Assembly: GCF_006716765.1 (NCBI RefSeq)
Contig: NZ_VFPO01000001.1
Coordinates: 1,984,001-2,048,000, forward strand
Reading direction: 5' to 3'
DNA: 64,000 bases
Origin: Actinomadura hallensis
GTDB taxonomy: Bacteria; Actinomycetota; Actinomycetes; Streptosporangiales; Streptosporangiaceae
A program made the position numbers and the translations under genes. The notes under the pieces were generated by a model. That model ran no database searches. It worked only from the letters and a program-made list of their open reading frames with translations, and was not told the origin of the DNA. Of this stretch, positions 17,439 through 25,625 are shown piece by piece. The first letter of the stretch is position 1. Each line of letters opens with the position of its first letter.

Positions 17439-18302
17439 GTGCTTCAGCAGGCGTTCAACGGCCTGGTGAGCGGGGCGTTCTACGTCCTGCTCGCCCTCGG
17501 CCTGTCGATCATCTTCGGCATGCTGCACGTGGTGAACTTCGCGCACGGGGCGTTCTACATGCTCGGCGCGTTCGGCGCCTACGTGCTGCTCGACTCGTTC
17601 GGCGTGAGCTTCTGGCTCGCGCTGCCGCTGGTCCCCATCGTGCTGGGCGTCGTCGGGGTGGTGCTGGAGCGGCTGTTCATCCACCGCCTGGCGCCGCTCG
17701 ACCCGCTCTACAACTTCCTGTTCACCTTCGGGCTCGCGCTGATCCTCCAGGACCTGGTCAAGCGGCAGTACGGCGTGCAGTCGCAGCCGTACCCGCGCCC
17801 CGCAGCGCTCAGCGGCTCGATCGACCTGGGCCTGTTCACGTACCCCGCGTACCAGGTGTTCGTGCTCGGGGTGTCCCTGGTGGTGTGCGGGGCGGTGTGG
17901 GTGGTCCTCACCCGGACCCGCGTCGGCATGATCGTCCGGGCGGCGACCGAGCGGCCCGAGCTGACCCGCGCGCTCGGCATCGACGTCGCCCGCTGGGTGA
18001 CGCCCGTGTTCGGGTTCGGCGTCGCGCTCGCCGGGCTCGCCGGCGTCCTCGCCGCGCCGATGCGGGCGGTCAACCCCCTCATGGGCGCCGACCTGATCAT
18101 CACGGTGTTCGCCGTGGTGGTGATCGGCGGCCTCGGCTCGGTGTTCGGGTCGGTCGCCGCCGGGTTCACGGTCGGCGTGGTGTCGGCGCTCGGCTACTAC
18201 TACGTCCCGTCGCTGTCGCAGACGCTGGTGTTCATCCTGATGGCCGCCGTGCTGCTGTGGCGCCCGGCGGGCCTGTTCGGACGGGAGGAGGCGGCCATAT
18301 GA
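17439..18302 (+). CDS. livH: Liv-type ABC transporter permease (LivH)
   Basis: This 287-aa membrane permease has about eight hydrophobic segments and the LivH opening FNGLVSGAFYVLLALGLSIIFG. The coupling region is TELTRALGID-like around PELTRALGIDVAR. It starts with GTG 12 bp after the binding-protein gene. Its stop overlaps the ATG of a 31-codon ORF (ATGA) that leads to the next permease. Confidence 0.92.
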   Translation: MLQQAFNGLVSGAFYVLLALGLSIIFGMLHVVNFAHGAFYMLGAFGAYVLLDSFGVSFWLALPLVPIVLGVVGVVLERLFIHRLAPLDPLYNFLFTFGLALILQDLVKRQYGVQSQPYPRPAALSGSIDLGLFTYPAYQVFVLGVSLVVCGAVWVVLTRTRVGMIVRAATERPELTRALGIDVARWVTPVFGFGVALAGLAGVLAAPMRAVNPLMGADLIITVFAVVVIGGLGSVFGSVAAGFTVGVVSALGYYYVPSLSQTLVFILMAAVLLWRPAGLFGREEAAI

Positions 18303-18394
18303 CGCCCACGCCCCCGGCCGGCCCCGCCCGGCCCCCCTCCGCCGCGTCCCCCTCGTCCGCGGCGCCCGCCCTGATCGTCGAGGAGAAGCAGTGA
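18299..18394 (+). CDS. Possible 31-aa Pro/Ala/Ser-rich bridging ORF
   Basis: The ORF starts at an ATG overlapping the livH stop (ATGA) and ends in a stop overlapping the livM start (GTGA). It fills the 88-bp gap exactly. The peptide is rich in Pro, Ala and Ser, with no recognisable domain. It may serve to carry ribosomes from livH to livM rather than make a functional peptide. No independent evidence shows that it is translated. Confidence 0.35.
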   Translation: MTPTPPAGPARPPSAASPSSAAPALIVEEKQ

Positions 18395-19380
18395 TCCTCT
18401 CCAAGCTTGCCGGACGGCCGTTCCTGCTGACCGCCGGGCTGCTGACGGCGCTCGCGCTGCCCTGGTTCGTGTACCCGCCGGTCGCGATGGACATCCTCTG
18501 CTGGGCGCTGTTCGCCGCCGCCGTCGACCTGCTGCTCGGCTTCACCGGGCTGCTGTCGTTCGGGCACGCCGCCTTCTGGGGCGGCTCCGCCTACGTCACG
18601 GGACTGATCGCGCTGCACTCCGGGCTGCCGTTTCCCGTCGCCGTGCTGGGCGGAGCCCTGTTCGCGGCCGTCCTCGCCGTTCCCATCGGGTTCCTGTCGG
18701 TCCGGCTGCGCGGCATCTATTTCGCCATGGTGACGCTGGCCTTCGCCCAGATGGTCTTCTTCGTCGCCAACCAGTGGCGGGGCGTGACCGGCGGCGAGAA
18801 CGGGCTGCAGGGCATCCCCAAGGAGATGTTCGGGCTGGACCTGTCCGACCCGTTCTTCTTCTACTACGCGGGGCTCCCGTTCATCCTGGCCGGGCTGTGG
18901 GCCGCGTGGCGGATCGTCCGTTCCCCGTTCGGGTGGGTGCTGATGTCCATCCGCGACAACCCGGCCAGGGCACGGGCGCTTGGATACAGCATTGACCGGT
19001 ACAAGCTGCTCGCCTTCGTCCTGTCGGCGGCCCTGTCCGGCCTGGCCGGCGGCGTCTTCACCATCGGGCACGGCTTCGCGTCCCTGCAGGGCGTCTACTG
19101 GACGACGTCGGGGCAGGCCGTGATGATGGTCGTCCTCGGCGGCATCGGGACCCTGTGGGGAGGCGCCATCGGCGCGGCCCTGATCGTCCAGCTGCACGAC
19201 TACCTGGCCACGGCCGGGTTCGAGGAGACCGGCATCATCACCGGCACCATCTTCATCCTCGTCGTCCTGCTGTTCCGCCGCGGCATCTGGGGCACGGCCC
19301 GCGACCTGATCGCCGCGCGCCGGGCCCGCAGCAGCCCCGCGCCGGAGACGGACCGGCCCAAGGTGGAAGCCACGGTGTGA
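18391..19380 (+). CDS. livM: Liv-type ABC transporter permease (LivM)
   Basis: The 329-aa permease has about nine hydrophobic segments and the LivM hallmark LGFTGLLSFGHAAFWGGSAY near the N-terminus. The coupling helix region is SIRDNPARARALGYSIDRYK. It ends the transporter operon and is followed by a strong hairpin. The GTG start overlaps the stop of the small bridging ORF. Confidence 0.92.
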   Translation: MILSKLAGRPFLLTAGLLTALALPWFVYPPVAMDILCWALFAAAVDLLLGFTGLLSFGHAAFWGGSAYVTGLIALHSGLPFPVAVLGGALFAAVLAVPIGFLSVRLRGIYFAMVTLAFAQMVFFVANQWRGVTGGENGLQGIPKEMFGLDLSDPFFFYYAGLPFILAGLWAAWRIVRSPFGWVLMSIRDNPARARALGYSIDRYKLLAFVLSAALSGLAGGVFTIGHGFASLQGVYWTTSGQAVMMVVLGGIGTLWGGAIGAALIVQLHDYLATAGFEETGIITGTIFILVVLLFRRGIWGTARDLIAARRARSSPAPETDRPKVEATV

Positions 19381-19416
19381 AAGCGGGCCGGGTGTGAAAC
19401 CGGACCGGACGTGAGC

Positions 19417-19445
19417 GGCGCCGACGCCCTCTGGGCGTCGGCGCC
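19417..19445. terminator. Bidirectional hairpin terminator
   Basis: A perfect 13-bp stem with a 3-nt loop lies between the convergent livM and CdaR-type regulator genes. It can end transcription from both sides. Confidence 0.85.
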
Positions 19446-19465
19446 TCGGCGTTTCAGCGAGCGGG

Positions 19466-21358
19466 TCAGCGAGAGAGGCGCAGAAGGCGGAGGGCGAGCT
19501 GGATCTCCAGCGCGCGTTCCGGGGTGTGCCAGTCCTCGCCCAGCAGGCGGGCGATGCGCTCCAGGCGCTGGCTGACCGTGTTCACGTGGATGTGCAGGAG
19601 CTCGGCCGTCTTCGCCAGGCCGCCGCCGGTCCCGAAGTACGCCTCCAGGGTCTGGACGAGCGAGGTGCCGCGCCGCTCGTCGTAGTCCAGGACGGGGCCG
19701 ATGGCGCGGGCGAGGAAGCCGGGGACGTCCCGGTCGTCGCCCATGAGCAGGCCGACGAAGCCGAGCTCGGCGGCGTCGGCGCCGTCGCCGGCGCGTCCGA
19801 GCGCCTTCAGGGCGTCGGCGCAGCGCTGCGCCTCGCGGTGGGCGGCGGCGACGCCGTCGGGCCCCCGCACCGGGCCCGCCGCGCCGACGGTGGCGGGCCG
19901 GCCGAGGGAGGCGCCCAGCTCCTTGGCGACCCGGCGGGCCGTCTCGCCGGGCCGCTCGCCCGGCAGCAGCAGCACGACCTCACCGGCGCGTGAGGCGGCC
20001 AGGCCGCGCTCCACGGTCGCGTAGGACGACGCCCAGAAGGCGGCTCGCTGCCGGTGCTCCTGCGCCCCGTACCGCGCGCACAGCACCACGTGCGGGGCGT
20101 CCAGATCGACGTTCACCCGCCGGGCGCGGGCCGCGAGGGCCTCCGCGCCGACCGGTCGGCCGGAGAGCAGGTCGTCGAGCAGTTCGCCGCGCACCCGCCC
20201 CTCGGCCTCGGTGACGCTCCGCTGGAACAGCAGCAGCAGCGCGGTGACGAGCGCGGCCCGCTCCAGGATCCGCTGGTCGGCGTCCGACACCTCCTCGGGC
20301 GTCCGCAACACGAGCGTGCCGAGCATCTCGTCGCCGCTGGACACGGACGCTATCCACAGGTCACCGCGCCGGACGGTCCTGCCCTGCGCGCGCGCAGAGT
20401 GCGCCGAGGCCGAGACCCCGACGAGCTCCTCCTCGTTGAGGGGAGCGGTCGCGGCGCCCGTCGTCGCGAGCTGGCGGCTGTCCGCGTCCAGGACGTAGAG
20501 CGTCCCGCCCAGCAACTCGGTCACGATCGCGGCGACGTCTTCCACGCCGCCGCCGCGGACGACCACGGCCGTCATCCGGTCGTGCGCGCGCGCCGCCCTC
20601 TCTACAGCGGCGCTCCGCGCCTTGATCTCCTCGTTGGCCGTGCTGAGCTCTTCCAACGCCGTGCGGGTCTCCTCCAGGAGACGGGCGTTGTCGATCGCCA
20701 CCGCGGCGTGCGCGGCGAGCGATCCGAGCAGCGCGACCTCCTCGGGCTCGAACGGGCGCTCGTTGCGGTTCGCCGCGGTCAGGACGCCTATCACGCGGCT
20801 GCCCAGCATCATCGGCACGCCCAGGATCGAGACGATGCCCTCCTCCGCGACCGCGTCGTCGATGAAGCCGCGATGCTGGAACTGCTCGTCGCCGAGGTAG
20901 TGCTCGCTCGTGTAGGGCATCGCGGTCTGCGCGACGAGGCCGACGAGACCGGTGCCCATCGGCAGCCGCAGCCGCCGGAACGCCGCCGACACCGAGCCGT
21001 CCGTGACCCGCATGTAGGTCTCGCCGCGCTCGTCGTCGTTCAGCGTCAGGTAGGCGATGTCGGCGTTCAGCAGCCGCCGGGCGCGGCGGGTGATCGCCTC
21101 CAGCACGGCGTCGAGGTCGCGCAGCCCCGCGAGGTCGCCCGCGGTGTCGAACAGCGCCTCCAGCTCCGCCTCCCGGCGCGCGTGCCGCCGCATCACCGCC
21201 CGGACCCGCAGCGCCGCCAGCTTGGCCGCCTCCAGTTCCTCCAGGACGGCCGGCGGGGCGCCCTCCGCCCGCGCCTGGACGAGGGGACCCTCGAACTCGA
21301 CGGGTGAGGCCTCCCGGGCCAGCAGTTCAAGGAAGACGCCGCAGGTCATACGGGCCAT
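19466..21358 (-). CDS. GAF-containing CdaR/PucR-type transcriptional regulator
   Basis: The 630-aa regulator has a GAF domain (about residues 65-240, around DIAYLTLNDDERGETYMRV), a helical linker (ALEELSTANEEIKARSAAV), a CdaR-type middle domain and a C-terminal PucR helix-turn-helix (LAKTAELLHIHVNTVSQRLERIARLL). Such proteins sense small metabolites and control nearby catabolic or uptake genes. It lies 2 bp after the 3-hydroxybutyrate dehydrogenase gene on the same strand and converges with the transporter operon. The start at MARMTCGV was chosen for its position; a second ATG lies three codons in. Confidence 0.87.
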   Translation of the reverse strand: MARMTCGVFLELLAREASPVEFEGPLVQARAEGAPPAVLEELEAAKLAALRVRAVMRRHARREAELEALFDTAGDLAGLRDLDAVLEAITRRARRLLNADIAYLTLNDDERGETYMRVTDGSVSAAFRRLRLPMGTGLVGLVAQTAMPYTSEHYLGDEQFQHRGFIDDAVAEEGIVSILGVPMMLGSRVIGVLTAANRNERPFEPEEVALLGSLAAHAAVAIDNARLLEETRTALEELSTANEEIKARSAAVERAARAHDRMTAVVVRGGGVEDVAAIVTELLGGTLYVLDADSRQLATTGAATAPLNEEELVGVSASAHSARAQGRTVRRGDLWIASVSSGDEMLGTLVLRTPEEVSDADQRILERAALVTALLLLFQRSVTEAEGRVRGELLDDLLSGRPVGAEALAARARRVNVDLDAPHVVLCARYGAQEHRQRAAFWASSYATVERGLAASRAGEVVLLLPGERPGETARRVAKELGASLGRPATVGAAGPVRGPDGVAAAHREAQRCADALKALGRAGDGADAAELGFVGLLMGDDRDVPGFLARAIGPVLDYDERRGTSLVQTLEAYFGTGGGLAKTAELLHIHVNTVSQRLERIARLLGEDWHTPERALEIQLALRLLRLSR

Positions 21359-21360
21359 TC

Positions 21361-22152
21361 TCAATGCGCCGTCCAACCGCCGTCGAGAGAGAGCGACGCG
21401 CCCGTCACCATGGACGCGAACGGGGAGCAAAGGTAGGCGACGAGTTCCGCCACTTCGTCGGGCTCGATCAGCCGTTTCACCGCCGCGTGTTCAAGCATGA
21501 CTCGTTCTATGACCTCGTCCGGAGGCATGCCGTGCGCGCGCGCCTGGTCCGCGATCTGACGCTCCACCAAGGGGGTCCGGACATACGCGGGGTTGACGCA
21601 GTTGGACGTCACTCCGTGGGGAGCGGCCTCCAGCGCGATCACCTTGGACAGCCCTTCCAGGCCGTGCTTGGCGGTCACATAGGCGGACTTGAACGGCGAC
21701 GCCCGCAGCCCGTGCACGGACGAGATGTTGATGATGCGGCCCCAGCCCCGCTCGTACATGCCGGGCAGCGCGTCCCGGACCAGGCGGAACGGCGCCTCCA
21801 CCATCAGCCGCATGATCCGCGCGAACGTCTCCGGCGGGAAGTCGTGGACGGGCGCCACATGCTGGACGCCCGCGTTGTTCACCAGGATGTCGACGCCCGC
21901 TGCGAGCCCGTCGAGCGCGTCGGTGTCGGCGAGGTCGGCGAGCAGCGGGACGCCGCCGACCTCCTCGGCGGCCCGCTCCGCGGCCTCGCCGTCGATGTCC
22001 GCCACCACCACGTCCGCGCCCGCCGCCGCCAGCCGCCGCGCGCACGCCCGGCCGATGCCGCTCGCGCCGCCGGTGACCAGGGCCCTGCGGCCCGACAGAT
22101 CCAGCGTCCCCGAAGTCCCCGCGGCGGCCTGCCGCGGCTCCACGCTCGTCAT
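21361..22152 (-). CDS. hbdH: 3-hydroxybutyrate dehydrogenase (SDR family)
   Basis: The 263-aa short-chain dehydrogenase oxidises (R)-3-hydroxybutyrate to acetoacetate with NAD+. The cofactor motif is GGASGIGRA, then NNAGVQHVAP. The catalytic Ser-Tyr-Lys lies in NISSVHGLRASPFKSAYVTAKHG, which closely follows bacterial 3-hydroxybutyrate dehydrogenases. It forms an operon with the CdaR-type regulator downstream. The locus also has a secreted oligomer-hydrolase-like esterase and an importer, consistent with using extracellular 3-hydroxybutyrate. Substrate specificity is family-based. Confidence 0.83.
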   Translation of the reverse strand: MTSVEPRQAAAGTSGTLDLSGRRALVTGGASGIGRACARRLAAAGADVVVADIDGEAAERAAEEVGGVPLLADLADTDALDGLAAGVDILVNNAGVQHVAPVHDFPPETFARIMRLMVEAPFRLVRDALPGMYERGWGRIINISSVHGLRASPFKSAYVTAKHGLEGLSKVIALEAAPHGVTSNCVNPAYVRTPLVERQIADQARAHGMPPDEVIERVMLEHAAVKRLIEPDEVAELVAYLCSPFASMVTGASLSLDGGWTAH

Positions 22153-22187
22153 GCGCAGAACCTACGGAGCGCGCCCGCGCCCTCCCA

Positions 22188-22202
22188 TGTGGCCGGGCCA
22201 CA
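22188..22202. promoter_or_regulatory. Palindrome upstream of hbdH
   Basis: TGTGGCC-G-GGCCACA is a perfect 7-bp dyad located 36 bp upstream of the hbdH start codon. It shares the ATGTGG/CCACA core with half-sites before the transporter operon. It lies in the 175-bp divergent region between hbdH and the epoxide-hydrolase-like gene. Confidence 0.45.
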
Positions 22203-22327
22203 CAATCCGATGCCGGACGGTATGGGCGGCCCGCACCGATCGCCTTCTGCCCCTCTGGCATCCCGAACCGGATTCGCTGGGACTACGGTGAAATCCCAAG
22301 ATCGTCCACTGCCCGCGAGGGGTACCG

Positions 22328-23278
22328 ATGACCGAGATCACGCATCGCTTCGTCCGGTCCGACAGCGGCCTGCGCATGCACGTGGCCGAGGCCGGCGAGG
22401 GGCCGCTCGTGCTGCTCCTGCACGGGTTCCCGGAATGCTGGTACTCCTGGCGGCACCAGCTCGTCGCGCTCGCGGAGGCCGGGTTCCACGCCGTCGCCCC
22501 CGACCAGCGCGGCTACGCCCGGACCGGCGGGCCCGCGGAGGCCGGCGAGTACACGCTCCTGCACCTGGTGGGGGACGCGGTCGGGCTCATCCGCGCGCTC
22601 GGCGCGGACCGCGCCGTCGTCGCCGGCCACGACTGGGGCGCCCCCGTCGCCTGGGCCGCCGCGCAGATGCGCCCGGACGTGGTGCGCGGAGTGATCGCCA
22701 TGTCGGTCCCGCACCGCCCGCGCGGCAGCAAGCCCCCGGTCGAGTCCATGCGCCGCCTGTTCGGCGACGGCTTCTACATGGTCCGCTTCCAGGAGCCGGA
22801 CGCCCCGGAGGCCGAACTGGACCGCGACCGGGCGGCCACGTTCCGGCGGATGCTGTACGGGATGTCGGGCGACGGCCCCACCCCCGCGCTGGTCGCCCCC
22901 GGAGGCGGCGGGCTCCTGGACGTCCTCCCGGACCCGGAGCGGCTGCCGGCCTGGCTCACCCCCGCCGACATCGACGCCTACGTCGAGGAGTACGCCGAGA
23001 GCGGCTTCACCGGCCCGGTGAACTGGTACCGCAACCTCGACCGCAACTGGGAGCTGACCGCCGCCTGGCACCGCGCCCCGATCGGGCCTCCCGCGCTGTT
23101 CCTCGCCGGGGACCGCGACGTCGTCTCGGTCGGCGCCCGCCAGGTGATCGACACCATGACCGACTTCGTGCCGAACCTCCGCGAGACGGTCTGGCTGCCC
23201 GGATGCGGCCACTGGACGCAGCAGGAGCGCCCCGCCGAGGTCAACGAGGCGATGCTCCGCTTCCTCCGCGCCCTCTGA
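22328..23278 (+). CDS. Alpha/beta hydrolase, epoxide hydrolase-like
   Basis: The 316-aa cytoplasmic hydrolase has the oxyanion motif HGFPECWYSW, an Asp nucleophile in the elbow AGHDWGAP, and His in GCGHWTQQE. An Asp rather than Ser nucleophile, plus HGFPE, points to epoxide hydrolases or dehalogenase relatives. It converts epoxides to diols if the assignment is right. It is transcribed away from hbdH and followed by a WYL-type regulator 57 bp later. Confidence 0.85.
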   Translation: MTEITHRFVRSDSGLRMHVAEAGEGPLVLLLHGFPECWYSWRHQLVALAEAGFHAVAPDQRGYARTGGPAEAGEYTLLHLVGDAVGLIRALGADRAVVAGHDWGAPVAWAAAQMRPDVVRGVIAMSVPHRPRGSKPPVESMRRLFGDGFYMVRFQEPDAPEAELDRDRAATFRRMLYGMSGDGPTPALVAPGGGGLLDVLPDPERLPAWLTPADIDAYVEEYAESGFTGPVNWYRNLDRNWELTAAWHRAPIGPPALFLAGDRDVVSVGARQVIDTMTDFVPNLRETVWLPGCGHWTQQERPAEVNEAMLRFLRAL

Positions 23279-23335
23279 CCGCCTGAACGGGGCGGCCCGC
23301 CGCGGAATGTCGGACCCGGCGCGTACGGTCGCCGT

Positions 23336-24043
23336 GTGAACCGCACCGACCGCTTGTACGCACTGGTGGAGGAGTTGCGCGCCTGCGCGCCGCGCCGCGT
23401 CAGCGCACGGGAGCTGGCCGCGCGGTACGAGGTCAGCGTCCGGACGATCGAGCGCGACATCGGCGCCCTCCAGCAGGCCGGGGTGCCGATCTTCGCCGAC
23501 GTGGGGCGGGGCGGCGGCTACACCCTCGACAGGAGCCGCACCCTTCCGCCGCTGAACTTCACCCCCGCCGAGGCCGTCGCGGTCGCGATCGCGCTGGCCC
23601 GCGCGGACGGCTCCCCGTACTCCCGGTCCGCCCGCACCGCCCTCCACAAGATCGTCGCGGCGATGTCGGCGGACGACGGCGCGTCGGCCCGCGAACTGGC
23701 CGCCCGCATCCGCTTCCTGGCCCCCGCCGAGGGCGACGACGAGGCGTCGGTGCCCGCGGTGCTGGAGCAGGCCGTCCTGTCCCGCCGGGTGGTCCGCCTC
23801 ACCTACGTCGACCGGACGGGCGCCGAGACCGAACGCGACGTCGAGCCGGTGACGTTCACCGCGTCCGGCGACGGCTGGTACCTGACCGCCTGGTGCCGGA
23901 TGCGCGGCGGCCGCCGCATCTTCCGCACCGACCGCGTCCGCCGCGCCGCCCTGCTGGAGGAGACCGCCCCCGACCGCTCCACCGAGTCCGTGCACGACGA
24001 CATCCCGTCCGACTACGTAGTCCGCCCTCTGGAGTTCGTCTGA
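23336..24043 (+). CDS. WYL-domain transcriptional regulator
   Basis: The 235-aa regulator has an N-terminal helix-turn-helix (SARELAARYEVSVRTIERDIGALQQ) and a C-terminal WYL ligand-binding domain (RLTYVDRTGAETERDVEPV ... GWYLTAWCR). It is of the YafY/DeoR-like class that usually regulates a neighbouring gene. The GTG start lies 57 bp after the epoxide hydrolase gene, which is its likely target or operon partner. The ligand is unknown. Confidence 0.9.
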   Translation: MNRTDRLYALVEELRACAPRRVSARELAARYEVSVRTIERDIGALQQAGVPIFADVGRGGGYTLDRSRTLPPLNFTPAEAVAVAIALARADGSPYSRSARTALHKIVAAMSADDGASARELAARIRFLAPAEGDDEASVPAVLEQAVLSRRVVRLTYVDRTGAETERDVEPVTFTASGDGWYLTAWCRMRGGRRIFRTDRVRRAALLEETAPDRSTESVHDDIPSDYVVRPLEFV

Positions 24044-24137
24044 GGGAGCACACGCAGAACGCGAAACCGGACGGACGCGCCCGAGTACGCCGGAGTGACT
24101 ACGATCGTGGGCCACGATCAGTCTGCGGAAGGGAAAC

Positions 24138-24371
24138 ATGTCCGAGCAGTACGAGGCGGTGTTCGCCCGGTACGACACCGACGGGGACGGGCAGCTCACC
24201 CAGGACGAGGTCGCCGCGGCGGTCGCCGGCCTGTTCCCGGCGGCCGAGGTGGCCGACCTGTCGGGGATCGTCAAGGCCCTGTTCGCCGAGTACGACACCG
24301 ACGGCGACGGCCTCCTGTCAGTGAACGAGTTCGTCCCCCTGGCCCAGAACCTCCCCGAACTCGACCCGTGA
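24138..24371 (+). CDS. Small EF-hand calcium-binding protein
   Basis: The 77-aa acidic protein has two canonical EF-hand loops, DTDGDGQLTQDE near residue 11 and DTDGDGLLSVNE near residue 54. This is the calerythrin/CSB-type calcium-binding family found in actinomycetes, thought to buffer or sense cytoplasmic Ca2+. GGAAGGGAA precedes the ATG. A strong hairpin follows the gene. Confidence 0.92.
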   Translation: MSEQYEAVFARYDTDGDGQLTQDEVAAAVAGLFPAAEVADLSGIVKALFAEYDTDGDGLLSVNEFVPLAQNLPELDP

Positions 24372-24420
24372 CCCGGCCACCCCGGCCCACCCGGCGCTGA
24401 CCGCGCCCAGGGTGAGTTCT

Positions 24421-24450
24421 GCGTATCCGGCTCCGAACAGCCGGATACGC
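24421..24450. terminator. Hairpin terminator after EF-hand gene
   Basis: A perfect 12-bp stem (GCGTATCCGGCT and its complement) with a 6-nt loop lies between the EF-hand gene and the convergent DUF397 genes. Confidence 0.85.
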
Positions 24451-24469
24451 CGACCCGCCGCTGACACCC

Positions 24470-24651
24470 TCAAGACCGCGCCGAGAGCCGCCTGACAAGC
24501 CCCGCGAAGCCCTCCCGCGTCAAAACGAGATGCCCGCCCCCGGCACCTTGCTGTCGCGGATGGCGATGTGGTCGCCCAGGTTCGCGACCTCCACGCAGTT
24601 GCCTTCGTCTCCGCCGCTGTGGGTGCTCTTGCGCCAGCGGGGTGTGGTCAT
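24470..24651 (-). pseudogene. DUF397 protein, frameshifted
   Basis: The first ~40 codons match DUF397 (WRKSTHSGGDEGNCVEVA, then IAIRDSKVPGAG). The frame then runs into a stop after ISF. The expected C-terminal half (GHLVLTREGFAGLVRRL) continues in another frame from about 24535 to the stop at 24470. The intact sister gene upstream shows the matching GHLTLTRRNFAALVNHL. A single-base loss in a G-rich run near 24533-24546 explains this. It could be a pseudogene, a sequencing error or a variable tract. Confidence 0.75.
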
Positions 24652-24845
24652 GGCTGCCTTGCCAGGTGATTGACGAGTGCGGCGAAGTTCCGGCGTGTGA
24701 GCGTGAGGTGGCCGGCCTCTGGTGCCTTGCTGTCGCGGATGGCGATGTGGTCGTTGAGGTCGGCGATTTCGACACAGTTGCCTTCGTTGGCGCCGCTGTA
24801 GGTGCTCTTGCGCCAAGGGGTGTGGACCGGTTCGGGGATGTTCAT
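24648..24845 (-). CDS. DUF397 domain protein
   Basis: The 65-aa protein matches DUF397 throughout: WRKSTYSGANEGNCVEIADL, IAIRDSK and a C-terminal hydrophobic helix. Such proteins are small partners of XRE/DUF5753 regulators in actinomycete developmental control. Its ATG overlaps the stop of the XRE pseudogene (ATGA), and its own stop overlaps the second DUF397 start. The partner regulator appears broken here, so its present role is uncertain. Confidence 0.88.
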   Translation of the reverse strand: MNIPEPVHTPWRKSTYSGANEGNCVEIADLNDHIAIRDSKAPEAGHLTLTRRNFAALVNHLARQP

Positions 24846-25618
24846 GTTTGTGACGCTACCCTCTCAATAAGCCTCAGCGAAGCAGATCTGCTTAGGGTTG
24901 CTGAGAGCAGCAGCTCGAAAGTCTTCTCGTGGACTGCGACCTTGGCTTCGTCCTCCACGAAGATGCTTCCGGTGATCTGGTCGACTACGGAAGCGGTGAG
25001 CCGTCCCGGCGGGCGCAGGGAGAGGAGTGCATACGAGGTGGTGAGCGCGAGGTACTCGCTGGCCATCTTGGGGAGTATGCAGAGCTCCACGTGATCGAAG
25101 CGTGCAACTTCTGCTAGTCGAAGAACCTGGGCGCGGAGGATCCTAGGGTCACGTCCGACCTGGTTGTGAAGGACGGCTTCCGCGATGATTGGCACAAATC
25201 GGGGCGGGTTCGGTTGATTCAAAACCCGCTGGCGGGACATCCGGAAGTCAACCAGCGCCTCCACATCGCGCGGGTGTTTAGCGCTGCCGATTGCGATGAT
25301 CTTCCTCGCATAGTCGGGAATCTGGAGTAGTCCAGGAACGATGCTGGGCTCGAAGTTGCGGATCTCGGCGGCGTCCTCTTCGAGGCTGGCCAAGTCCAGG
25401 GCTGCAGCGGAAATCCGGTACTCGAACGTCCGTTTCCATGATCCTGGTTTGTGGGTGGCGAGGTGGAGGAGGGACTCGCGGAGAGGGCGCCGTCCTCGAT
25501 GTCGTAGAAGTCGAGGAGGTCGCCCAGTTCTTCGGGGGCGATGGTCTGCAGGCCGTTCTCGACCATGCTCAGCCAGCCCTGGGAGCGGCCGAAGCGGCGG
25601 GCGACTCCGAAGCGAAAG
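24842..25618 (-). pseudogene. XRE/DUF5753 regulator, truncated and frameshifted
   Basis: The C-terminal DUF5753 part is clear (IRNFEPSIVPGLLQIPDYAR ... FDHVELCILPKMA). The upstream helix-turn-helix remnant (VARRFGRSQGWLSMVENGLQ) is in a different frame. The switch falls near 25481-25485, where an extra TC in a CTCTC run would explain it. The first helix of the DNA-binding domain and any start codon are also missing, because the divergent HATPase gene begins there. It heads an XRE-DUF397-DUF397 operon of the type linked to whiJ/abaA regulation. Confidence 0.75.
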
Positions 25619-25625
25619 GAGGCGC

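Noticed and set aside
16038..18545. 835-codon open frame on the minus strand
   Set aside because: It is antisense to the well-supported binding protein and LivH genes and shows no domain.
14695..19380. Branched-chain amino acid transporter as a firm substrate call
   Set aside because: Family membership does not fix the substrate, and the locus context points to a hydroxy acid instead.
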